From the NCBI GenBank assembly GCA_037447655.1, contig JBBHKE010001378.1, forward strand, positions 652,538 to 716,537: a DNA stretch of 64,000 nucleotides. Direction: 5' to 3'. The DNA is from Zygnema cylindricum (lineage: Eukaryota; Streptophyta; Zygnematophyceae; Zygnematales; Zygnemataceae). The notes beneath the pieces are model-generated. The model had not been told where the DNA came from. It was given only the letters and a program-made list of their open reading frames with translations, and ran no database searches. The translations under genes were made by a program, and so were the position numbers. Of the stretch, positions 1 through 11,100 are shown in pieces. Position 1 is the first letter of the stretch. Every line of letters begins with the position of its first letter.

Positions 1-405
1 GGACGGCGAGGGATAAAGATAAGAAAAGGGGCATTGGGAAGGAGAGGGACAGGGAAGGTGGAAGGAGCTCGAGAGCGGGAGTCGGATGGGGAGGGCCAGG
101 CAGATTTAGAGGGAGACGGGGAGAGAGGAGGCGGAGTGGGAGCAAGTAAGAGAGAGTGAAAGAGAGAGGGAGAGGGAGAAGGAGATGGGGAGGGAGAGGG
201 AAAGCGAGAGAGGGAGAGAGGGAGGGTAAGAGAGTACGAGAGAGAGAGGGAGAGGAATGGAGACGGAGGAGAAGTCCGAGAGGGAGAAGAAGTGCGAGAG
301 CTAGAAAGGAAGAGAGGGAAAGCGGGTGAGGGGGCGTGGGAGTGGGAGAGGAAGAGGGGGAAATGGGAAGCAAGGAGGGAGGGGAAGAGAGAGAAGAAGG
401 GGACA
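1..405. repeat. Purine-rich (GGGAGA/GAGA) tract
   Basis: The first 405 bases are almost entirely G and A, built from degenerate GGGAGA and GAGAGA units. No coding frame in it looks like a protein. It is a long purine tract or degraded microsatellite of the kind that recurs across the window. Confidence 0.8.
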
Positions 406-2518
406 AACAAATATCTTCTTCTAAATTTATCTTAAATCAAAAGTAATGGCACCCAAAAATATCATCACTTCGCTATACCAATATCGCCAATCTTACTCAT
501 CAAATGGAAAATATTTTTTAGTGAAGTAAAAAAAGGTTAATAACCAATATTAAGGCTGTTAAAAAAAGTTAGAGTTTCCATACGTACCACATAAAGAGGA
601 ATAGAATTTTCTATTATACTTTGTCGCATACTTATGGCACATAGAGCTGCACTGGTACTGTACAGCAGATAAGCGGAAAAAGGTACAGCAGTCGGTATGG
701 AAGACGTTACAGATGGTGGTACCTCTGACGGTACGGATGACTTTTCAGAGGAAAGGAAAGATAATAGGTTGGAGGAATCTTTACATGACGGTTTACTTGG
801 AGGAATTAGGAGATAGTTTATAAACCACCAAAGGAAAGATACAAGAAGAAGTTGCAAAACATATAATGCACTTTCTGAACCATAGAAATACAAGGAGAAC
901 AAAGTTTTAGTTAGTATAAAACCGGAAACAAATTGTTTAGGAAAGGTAGGCCCAAAGGAAGGAATTTTTTTTAAGGTTCAAGAGGATAAGATGTTGATTT
1001 GTCACAGTGCAGATGTACAAATGGGCAAAAACTAGACACGTCAGTCAAATGTACTTCTCCCTCTCCCTCTCCCTCTCCCTCTCCCTCTATCCTTATAAGT
1101 TTTACATTTTACACCGTATATAATATTTAAGCTTAAAAGCAATAACACCGATTCGATGTTGGTTTGTGTTTTTTTTTTTTTCGCTATTAACTGACGTAAA
1201 ACAAACAACACTACAGAGTCACCACTAATGATTTCGTATAAAAGTTGTGAGTGGGAGTGTGATATAAGTTGTGACTCTTTGTCACAAAAGATTAATAAAA
1301 ATGTTAAAAAGCCCTCTCCCTCTCCCTCTCCCTCATGCATGAATAGGAATAGAAAGGCTTAATTATTGTTTCTATCCCAATTATGTCTATTTATTTAATT
1401 GTTTTGGGGTTGGGGTTGTGGTTTTGGTTTTCTGAGTTGTCGTGCTTTTCATTTTGAGTTTGGGTGCTTTTATCTTCCTTGTTGATTGTTCTTTTCTTTT
1501 CTTTTCTTTTTGTTCCCATTGCTCTATTTGTTTTATATTGTAGTTTTTCAGTTTTGGCTATGCCACCCCTTTTGTACCTTGGACTCAGATGGGTTACCAT
1601 CGTGCTTTTTAATTTATCCTGCCTTTTTTTTTTTTTTATTTGGAATAACATGTCGATATAATATGAAAACCCATAAATACATATTATACATAAATGCTCA
1701 ATTAAATATATATCCTCATATTATTAATATATAATGATTAATTATTCAAGCTTTTTAAATTATGACGTCATTTGTTTAATTATAAAGCAAAAAGAAGAGA
1801 AAAATGTGAAAACTGGTTTAAGATTTTTTTTTTTTTTTTTCTATTTATGGGCATTAAAGCAATATGGAAATTTCAATAATAGGTAAAATAAAGAGGATGC
1901 TTTTGAACTCAAAAAATTTAAAAACTTGTTGACCAATATTATTATTATTATTATTTCACTAATTTATGTCACAAATTCATTGATGTATGTCACAAATTCA
2001 CTAATATATTTCACTAATTTACTAAATTATGGTACTAATTTCAGTAATTTATCACTGATTCACTGATTTATTTTGGGATGATTTGAAAAGTTGACATGTA
2101 ATTTATCTTATCTTGAACTTTTTTTTTTCAAGTGTTTCAACATTGTTTCATATTTACATCAGAATGCCCTTCACATAAATTAACAGCAGATTTTTTTTTT
2201 TTTTTTTTGCCAATTGAACCCCCAAGCTTAGTTTTTTTGAGACAATTCGAGTGTCGCCCAAAATTATCATTAATCCCTTTCCAAAAAAAAAAAAAAAAAA
2301 ATCAGAATTTCCGGTTCTTAAGGGCAATATAAAACAATTATGTAATTCTTACAGATACAAATTTCAATAGCAAAAAGTTCAAGCACAGAAAAAATACTAA
2401 ATTACTAAATTTTATATTCTATTTGTTTTCTTCATTTTTATTCATTTATTTGTGTCCTTTATATGCTTTCATCCTGAATCCACACTAAATATCAACTGGA
2501 ATCTAAGATTAGGAATTG
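406..2518. other. Intergenic DNA, AT-rich, with short CCCTCT arrays
   Basis: No gene is recognised here. Two short CCCTCT arrays lie near 1056-1087 and 1312-1334, and several A/T runs are present (about 1170, 1625, 1830, 2190 and 2285). The ORFs in this stretch are short, low-complexity and match nothing I know. Confidence 0.6.
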
Positions 2519-2627
2519 TCCACAACCAATAAACTTAATTATAAACTTAATTATAAACTTAATTACAAACTTAATTATAAAATTAATTATAAAATTAATC
2601 ACAAACTCAATCACAAACTTAATTCAA
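2519..2627. repeat. 12-bp tandem repeat (ATAAACTTAATT type)
   Basis: About nine head-to-tail copies of a 12-bp unit close to ATAAACTTAATT, with substitutions such as ACAAACTTAATT and ATAAAATTAATT. It is an ordinary AT minisatellite. Confidence 0.85.
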
Positions 2628-2799
2628 AAGTAGAGAGTAGACCACACTAATTATGGTTACTAGTAGTGAGTTTCGACGGCTCACCGGGAATAAAACTTTC
2701 CAAATTTGGAAATTTGTGCACGGTGGCGAGAATGGCCAAACCGCCGAAGAGAAGGTTGCAAGTGAGGGACTCCGCGAGAAACATCGTTCTATCCGTTGC

Positions 2800-3015
2800 A
2801 GTTACAGTTTTCAGTTTTTTTAATCAGTTTTCAGTTTTTTTTTCAGTTTTCAGTTTTTTTTTCAGTTTTCAGTTTTTTTTCAGTTTTCAGTTTTCAGTTT
2901 TTTTTCAGTTGTCAGTTTTTTTTGTTTTCAGTTTTCAGATTTTTGTTTTCAGTTACAGTTACAGTTATAGTTATAATTTTAGTTACAGTTACAGTTGCAG
3001 GTTTCAGTTTTCAAT
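2800..3015. repeat. CAGTTTT minisatellite
   Basis: The stretch is made of CAGTTTTCAGTTTTTTTT-type units, ending in CAGTTACAGTTA variants. The ORFs that cross it are products of the repeat and not genes. Confidence 0.85.
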
Positions 3016-3040
3016 TTTCAGTTTGCCGTTTCAAAAAGCA

Positions 3041-3505
3041 GGTTTGTGTTTCTCTCTCTCCTTTCTCTCACACGTGTGACTAAACCATCCAAGATTCTCC
3101 TGAGTTATCTTTCTCTCTCTCCTCCTCACTCTTTCACTCTCTCACTCTCTATCGCTCTCTCTCTCGCTCCCTCTCTCTCCCTCTCCCTCTCTCTCTCTCT
3201 CCCTCTCTCTCTCTCCCTCTCACTCTCTCTCTCTTTCCACACTAATTTTGTTTTGAATCAACTTTTGTACGGACAAAGAATAATTCAATTTACTTAAATA
3301 CCTTTTTCATATATAATATCCTTCTCTTTTACAAAATATGTATATAATGCGTATATGAAAACCCTTCTTCTTAGTCTTTCTTCTCTCTCTTTGTCTTTCT
3401 TGTCTCTCTCTCCCTCTCCCACACTCTGTATCCCTCCCTCTCTCTCTCCCTCTCCCACACTCTATATCCCTCCCTCTCTCTCCCTCTCCCTCTTTTCCTC
3501 TTTTT
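3041..3505. repeat. CT/CCCTCT microsatellite tracts
   Basis: Two pyrimidine tracts (about 3041-3236 and 3375-3505) of CTCTCTCCCTCT units, separated by AT-rich sequence. The second contains a repeated CACACTCT-ATCCCTCC phrase. The apparent Ser/Leu-rich ORFs are shadows of the repeat. Confidence 0.8.
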
Positions 3506-3700
3506 CCGCCGTCCATTCCTCTCCCGTCCTGTTCACCCGTCACTGTCCGAGTTCTCCAATGTTTGTACTTTTTAATTTGTACTTTTTATTTTGTACTTTT
3601 TTGTTTTGTACTTTTTGTTATGTACTTTTTATTTTGTACTTTCATGAGAACTGTCGGGTCCGCATATTGGTTCCGACGATAACTGAACCCTGATCTGAGG

Positions 3701-3732
3701 CCGTCCGATTTTATTGCCATAAAATCGGACGG
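3701..3732. repeat. Perfect short inverted repeat (hairpin)
   Basis: CCGTCCGATTTTAT at 3701-3714 is followed after the four bases TGCC by its exact reverse complement at 3719-3732. CCGTCCGAT-like words recur nearby (about 3820, 3885 and 3900). It could be an operator-like palindrome, a terminal piece of a MITE, or chance; no gene start lies next to it. Confidence 0.6.
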
Positions 3733-4054
3733 CGTATATGGAATCACGGTACGTCCGGTTTCAGTCAGAAGAAACGGCCGTACATTGTTTATGTCACATT
3801 GACGGGTTGAAGAATCGGACGGTCCAACATTGCCCTTTTAATTTCTTTTCGACGCGACACGTGTACAATATGCTTCAGCACCAGCCGTCCGATCAGTCAT
3901 CCGTCCGTAATTTCCGCAATGAGAAAAAAAAATGACATTCAAAAATTTCGTGACGTTCGGTTCCGAGTTCTGACGTGTGACTTCTGAAAAACTCCTCGAC
4001 GGGTTCGAAAGACCGCCGGCGTCGGAGGAAAATTATCGATTCTGGTTCTGATTT

Positions 4055-4151
4055 TAGTGCGGAATCAATATAGTTTCGTGCGAAATCAATTAGAGTTTCG
4101 TGCGGAATCAATAGAGTTTCGTGCGAAATCAATTACAGTTTCGTGCGGAAA
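4055..4151. repeat. 22-23 bp tandem repeat
   Basis: Four units of the form GAGTTTCGTGCGAAATCAAT, alternating CGAAATCAAT and CGGAATCAAT. Confidence 0.8.
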
Positions 4152-4159
4152 AAAATAGA

Positions 4160-5690
4160 GTTTTGGTTATACCGACAGTTTTACGTACGTACGAAATGCC
4201 AAGATATAAATCAACGGCCACGATAGAAATAAACGGCCACCATTAAAATGGACGGTCAAGATATAATTTTATAGCTACGATAATTAATACAATGATAATC
4301 TAATTATCTGTACAAGAAAAGAATATCCTTTAAAACACCGTGACGAATGACGTACACGATTGTGAACCGCAAGTCTATTAAACGTTAAGGATTTATACCT
4401 TTTAACTAATTAAGGATTTCGAAGTACAGCTATAAAGGATTTATAAGTATGACAAATACTAATTCATGATCGGACGGTGGCGATCTTACTGCGTACAACT
4501 TTTCACAGTTTTCAGTGCTATTAGCACTTATTGGCAGAGCGATTTTTCCGGTTTAAACGTTTAAAGTTGAAACCCCGTTTTAACTCCAGTCAAAACAGTC
4601 TCAATTTCCGGAGAACCGAGCACGAGTTTAAACTGTCGTACAGCCACAGCCGTACACGTACGGAAATTACCGTAGACTGCACAAGTACATAGGCGTTGAA
4701 GTCAACATACATGTACGGACGGATGGAGAAGATTAAATACAAGTATTTTTTGAAAATCAAGAAATCATCATTTTAGGGCGAAAAACATTAAAATTGTTAA
4801 GTAAAAAAAACAAAATCTCTTGTTGAAGCATTTAATAACGAGTTTAAAAATGTATTCCTTTGTCACGTCACTGTAAACTTCACCTTTTTCTTTCTCTTAC
4901 ACCTTTTCTGTACCGTCTGTTGGTAATACAATCAGGTTTGATAACCGTACTTTTTCTTTTTCTTCTTTTGTACTTTTCAACTTGTTGTCAAGGTATGGAG
5001 TAGCGTTTAGTGCTAGTTTAGAATTTTTCCTTTAATTTTTAGTTCCATATTGTTGCTTTGTGTTTGTCATGCTTTTAAACCGTAAAATATTTCGTCTACA
5101 GCAATTAGTAGTCGTCAAGCATTTTCCATTTCAATCGCACTTTGTACCCAAATGGTTTCACCATCACCACTTTTGACATCAAATATTTTTTTTAACTACC
5201 TTCTTTTACATTAAATTTTATCTTTTACGTTGAGACCTCCACCAAAATAACTTCCGTGAAATGTGTCATGAAACAAGTTACACCATGGGATACGAATTAA
5301 TGCCATTAATGATAAAACTTACAAAATTAAGATTAAGATGAGAGGTAAATATACCATTAACAACAAACCTAACAAAATTAAGATTGAGATTAAGATTAAG
5401 ATTAGACTAGATTAAAGACGAGAGTTCCCCGACCACATGCATATGAACATATGTAATACCAAAAACTCGCGTAATTTCTTTTTGCAAATTTCCCTTCTTT
5501 TCACCACTGCTATTTTAGAACATAAGTGGGAGAAAGAAGTAAGAGAAGAAGAAGAAAGAGAAGAAGAAACAGAAAAAGAAGAAAGAGAAGAAAGAAGGGA
5601 AGAGGAAAACAGGCGATAATAACAAACCAAATACTTTCCCAATTTTTTTTTCGAAGCAAGACTCGTCAAATCCATCAATCAAGAATGTTA
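4160..5690. other. Intergenic stretch without recognised gene
   Basis: AT-rich sequence with scattered GTAC/ACGT words, a short GATTAAGATTAAG repeat near 5370-5412 and a GAAGAAGAA run near 5540-5600. I see no splice-joined coding sequence and no element ends. Confidence 0.5.
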
Positions 5691-5694
5691 CAAT

Positions 5695-6020
5695 CAACGA
5701 TGTTACAATCAATGGTTGAGTGATGATGCTTTCTATAATACTGCCGAACAACATTTCTTTCCTTCCTCTCCTCTTTCTTCTACTGCTCCTCTCTCTCTTC
5801 TTTCCGAATTAAACAACATTATCCATTTGTTACAATCAATGATTGAATAATCCTCGAACAAATGCTTCTCTCCTTTCCTTCCTCTCCTCTCCTCTCACTT
5901 CTTTCCCAATTAAACAACATTATCCATTTTTTGTTACAATCAATGATTGAGTAAAAGCTTCTTATAATACTAACGCCTCTTCACTTTCTCCTTTCGAAAT
6001 TAAACAGCGTTGTCCATTTC
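5695..6020. repeat. About 90-130 bp tandem repeat downstream of the WD40 gene
   Basis: Three imperfect units, each carrying TTACAATCAATG-TTGA (about 5700, 5830 and 5935), a CTTTCCTTCC pyrimidine stretch and AATTAAACAACATTATCC (about 5807, 5907 and, degenerate, 5998). The array ends just beyond the stop codon of the minus-strand gene at 6054, so it lies in or near its 3' untranslated region. Confidence 0.7.
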
Positions 6021-6053
6021 CATATGCTTTGCCTAAAAAACCCTAACGGAATC

Positions 6054-8147
6054 TCAAGCCGTAACTGTTTTCCGTTGCGAAACCGTGACTTCCTCGTCAT
6101 TCGAAATTACAGTGGATAAAGAATCACCACTTGGTCTTCTCCATATTTTAATATGCCCATCATAACACGAAGTTATGATCGATTCTTTGCAAAAAATAAC
6201 ATCCGCAAGCGGCTCTACATGAACCTGTGACAAAAACGGCATCGAATTTCTGGTAATATTAACACTAAATAATGATAATAGGATAAAATAATAGCAATAA
6301 ACAACTAATGGTAACCGCTAAAAGTAGAGAAAAGGACAAAACTACTTCTCGAATAACTTTGATCCCAGTATTTCGAATAAAAACCTGTCTTTTCTTTTTA
6401 ACCAATGAAAGATCTTATATTATTACAAAGCAAATGGGATCTCCTCTCACTACTGCTCCACCATCCAAATCCTTATTTCAAAAATTGCATATGTTATTTA
6501 CACATTTAATCATTCACCCAATTACTCATTATCTAACCCATTGACCATTTACCCATTTACCCATTTACCCATTTACCCATGTATCCATGTAACCATAACA
6601 GACGATGCTTATATTTTATCATTCTACATGTTAAAATAGTATTACATAGATATAATTCTTGATTTTTTAACAATACATCATGAACATTATTCGCGTGAAG
6701 ATTTAGATTTTAGGAAACATACGGCTTGGGGTAGTGTTAGTAAATCTATTCGAGGTTCAACCAACATGGACAACTTTGACCACTTACTAAATTAGCGTTA
6801 AAACAAACAGTTGGCAGTATTTACGCTCTTATATGTTCAAGAGCCGAAAGAAACCGGCACCAAATTCATGTTATTAACACTAAGAGCGATTCACAATATA
6901 CTTCCGATGTTGGCAACATACCTCCTTAATTCCTTATTTTTTTTTGAATTCCTTGATTTTATTTTTTTTTGCAAAAACCAAAAAACCCAAGGGTTGTAGC
7001 TCTCACCCGGTGTGCCATAAGAGGAGCGATTTTTGGAATCTCTTTTCGACGAGGAGGAGGACACAGTGTCCCATGTGACCGTGGAACGGAAACTGACAAA
7101 GAAGGAGCCTGCCCATATGTCTCTCCTCCTCCTCCTCCTTCCAATAACAAATTGCCACTTGGAGAGAGAAATTTTCGAGGCACTACGACCTCGTCGAGAA
7201 CAAGATCCCAAAGGAGAAGTTGGGCATCTTGGGCCACAGAGGCCAATCGATATGCTTGAGGAGTTTCACTATCATCGGAGGTCGGTCCGACCCAATAGCT
7301 GTCGAATGCAACTGCACTTACCTGTCGGTTTAAAAGGACATGAAAAAGAGGTGAGGGAAAGGAGGGAAAGGAGGAGGAAGAAAAGGAGGGAAAGGAGGAA
7401 GAGGATGTATTTGTAAAGGAGAGAGGGAAAACAGAGGAAGAGGAAAAGGGAGAGGCCCGACCCAATAGCTGCCGAATGCCACTGCACTTACCTGTCCGTT
7501 TAAAACGACATAAAGAAAAGGTGAGGGAGAAGAGGGAGAGAAAGGAGAGGAGGGAGAGAAGGGCGAGGAGGGAGAGGAGGGAGAAAGAGAGGGAGAGGGA
7601 TGATTTGTCAAGGAGAGAGGGAGAGAGGTTCCACTTAATAGCCATTGAATGCAACTGCACTTATCTGTCTGTTTAAAAGGACATAAAAAAAAGGCAAGGG
7701 CGCGGAGTGAGAGGGATGTATTTGTGAAGGAGAGAGGGACAACAGAAAAAGAGGGAGAGGGAGAGGCCCAACCCAAGAAAAGGTGAGGAAAAGGAGGGAA
7801 AGGAGGGAGGGAGAAAGAGAGGGAGAAAGATGATTTGTCAAGAAGAGAGGGAGAGAGGGAGAGAGGGAAGGCGAGAGGTTCCACTCAATAGCCATTGAAT
7901 GCAACTTACCTCTCCGTTTAAAAAGACATAAAAAAAGGTGAAGGGGGGGAGGGAGAGGGATGTCTTTGTGAAGAAGAAAGGGACAACAGAAGAGGGAAAA
8001 GGAGAGGCCCAACCCAATAGCTGCCAAATACATCTGCACTTAGCTGTCGGAGAGAAAGGGGGAGAGAACGGGGGATGTATTCATGAGAGTGGGACTGTCA
8101 TAGTCCAAAAACCATTGACCCGGTAGCCAAGCAAGACAATGCACAAG

Positions 8148-8190
<43 letters not shown>

Positions 8191-11100
8191 AGAGGGAAAG
8201 ATAGTGGGAGAGAGAGAGATAGAAGGGAGAGAATAATCTCACCCAAGAACCATGGCCTTCTCCCCATGCTACTTCTCGTTGCTCCTCCATACTCCAAATG
8301 TGAACCAAATCGTCCTCTCCCCCTGCCAAGACAAATTTTCCATCCGGCCTGTCCGGAAAAAAAACAAAAAGGAACAAAAATAAAAGGAAAAAAGGTGAAG
8401 TACCAAAAAATGTCACTCCAGATTAGCCATAGTTTTTGCAACAACCACTAAAGACGCTCTGTGATTGAAAACATATCAAAGATAAACCTTACAAATACTT
8501 TTGCAAGTAAATTTTACAAATCCATATCCTCATAAACTGCCAAATTTGGGCTCCATTTTTTCCATTTTTTGACATAAACCTAAATGTGGGTATTTAAAGT
8601 TTGTTTTTCCTTACCCAAATGCACAACAAAGAAAGGCTCCGTAATAACTTTTGAAGCCACAGAGGAGTCTCTCTCCCAACCAATCAAACACTCGTAAGTA
8701 ACCTGTGTCCAGCAATCCCCAAAAATGCCACGTCACATATGCAGATCTTCCCTCACACATTCAGATGTCACATTTGCGTCACATATTCAAATGTCACATT
8801 GCACATTCACATATTAAGTCACACATTCAAATGTCACATCACGCATACCCACGATTTCCCGAATACCGGTGACTAATTCCTAAACATAGACTTCCAAAAG
8901 AGAGAAAAATAGGAAGAAACTAAACATACATTAATAAGATGCAAAACAAAAATCCTGTAACAGTTGAATGCACATAATTAGCAAAATGTGAAATCGAATG
9001 CATGTTAATTACGCTTCTTACTCTCCTCACTCACCATCTCTCCCTTGGAAGTAACCTAAACTGCCTATCGTCATAAATTTTAAGGATTTATTAGCGTTAA
9101 CACAAAATTAGAATATATAATACCAACTTAGTGCAAGGAGACGTGGCAGCAGATTGTAGTCCAGTCCCTCGGATAGTGTTGTTAACGCTATTTTATCATT
9201 TACGGCCGAAAAAAGTCGAGACAGAATTAGTATTATTAACTCTAAAGACGAAGGGCAGTGCTCTGAACTTTTTTAATTCCTAGTTCTAATTCTTAGGGTT
9301 TGAGTTTGAACTTTTAAAGACATTGATAATCCACCATCTCTCCCCCATTGGTGCTAGACTACTGAGCTTTCTAGATGTTTATACTTTGGATAGGGGGAGG
9401 GGGACATGGAGGGGGAGGGGGAGGGAGAGGGAGAGGGAGAGGGAGAGGGAGACGGAGAGGGAGGGAGAGGGAGAGAATGATCCACTTACCATCTCTCCCT
9501 GCAGTGGCCAGCTGATGTCCAATGGGAGAGAAGCAGAGACCATTTATCGCACTCGACGAAATTTGCCATCGAGCCACAGGATTGCTCTACAAAAAGTCCC
9601 CAATTCTAATTAAGTTTGAATTAAATTAAATCAGTATTTAATCTAATTAAACCACATGTCAGGCAAAGGGTTTCTAAGGGGCGTTTAGGGTTTCTAGGTT
9701 TGTTAAGGGTGCTTCAGGGTTTCTCTGAGGTTTTTCCAGAGTCTTTCAGGGCTTTTATAAGGCTTTTTTAGGGTACATATGAGAGATTTTTCAGACATAG
9801 TAGTGAATAAACATAACATAAATTCACGTTTCCACAGCAAGTACACCTAACTTCAATAGTGTGTAGTTCATAAAACAATACAAACTCAATGTGCGAAAAC
9901 AATTGGAAACATTCTATGTAGTTTCACCGCACCATACTTTTTAAGTGTATTATACTCGACAAAACCATATGATAAGCAAATAGTACGGGGAAACCACATT
10001 TGGTGTTTCCAACTGTTTTCACAGATTAGAACTATGCTCATAATTCTACAACAACTAAAAACCGAAGTTCATATTCATAACACAAATCAACATTTCCACG
10101 ACAATTACGCATAAAGGGATATCTCAATCTTGTACTTCATAAAAAATACAAACCCATAATTCTACAACATCTAAAGTCAAAGCTCATAAATGTAACACTT
10201 CATCCACAATTCCAAAACAATCATGTCAAGAAGAAATCTTAACATTTTCGAAAACACACGAGATGGTAAGAAGATAACGAGTACATTCGATGTTCATGAT
10301 ATTAAACAAACATTTCAACAGGAATATGCTTTATAAAAATTACTGATCCTATGATGCTACGAAACCTGTTGAAAAGTATCTCTAAATCAACTAGGTTCAA
10401 TATACAGTTAACATTCCGACAGGAATATGATTAATGAAAACTACTAATCACATACTCACCTATGATCAATATTTAAACAACCATTTCAACAAAAATATGC
10501 TTTACGAAAAGTACTACTCATACGATGCTATGAAAATTGGTGAAAACTATCTTCAACTCACCTTTGTTCGCACCAAAATACGCTTTATAAAAACGACTAC
10601 TCATGTGATGCTATGGAAATTATCGAAACTTATCTTTAACTCACCTTTGTTCGCTATTTTAACAAACAATTCGACAAAAATACGCTTTATAAAAACGACT
10701 ACTCATATGATGCTATAAAATTTATGAGAAACTATCTTTAACTCACCTTGCTAGTCCTTGCTTTTGAAACGGAGACTCCCCCTTGATCCTTAGCAGGAAG
10801 GAATTGGACCTCTGCACTCCCCTCTCTTCCCTGAAAAAAAGGAAAAACAAAACGGAGAAAAAAAAACAGAAAAAGAAAAAACAGAAGAAACTTCTTTTTT
10901 GATTTTGTTAACCGATCAAAAATGCTTAATAACAAAATTGGTAAAACTAAATGAAAAAAAAGATCTGCAGTGGGAAAAAGAATGAGATGAAACAAACATC
11001 TATTAAAAGAGATAAAAAAAACATGTAAAATTTCAAAAGAAGAGAGCAAGAGGGAGAGAGAGGGGGAGAGGGAGGCAGGAAGAGGGAGAGAGAAAAAGAG

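Noticed and set aside
1041-1340. Gly/Glu/Arg-rich and Ser/Leu-rich ORFs at the many GA/CT tracts (for example 1041-1340, 3355-3693, 11746-12073, 34150-34499, 47073-47528, 62130-62457, 62583-63156)
   Set aside because: They are open only because microsatellites with a period of 2 or 6 lack stops. Several frames and both strands are open at once, with no conserved sequence.
7330-8039. Minus-strand ORFs of 134-233 residues through the WD40 intron
   Set aside because: They run through copies of the acceptor array and GA spacers. The true exon has a precise acceptor at 7321.
9660-9775. Interstitial telomere
   Set aside because: TTTAGGG-like words are irregularly spaced and degenerate; at best teloboxes.
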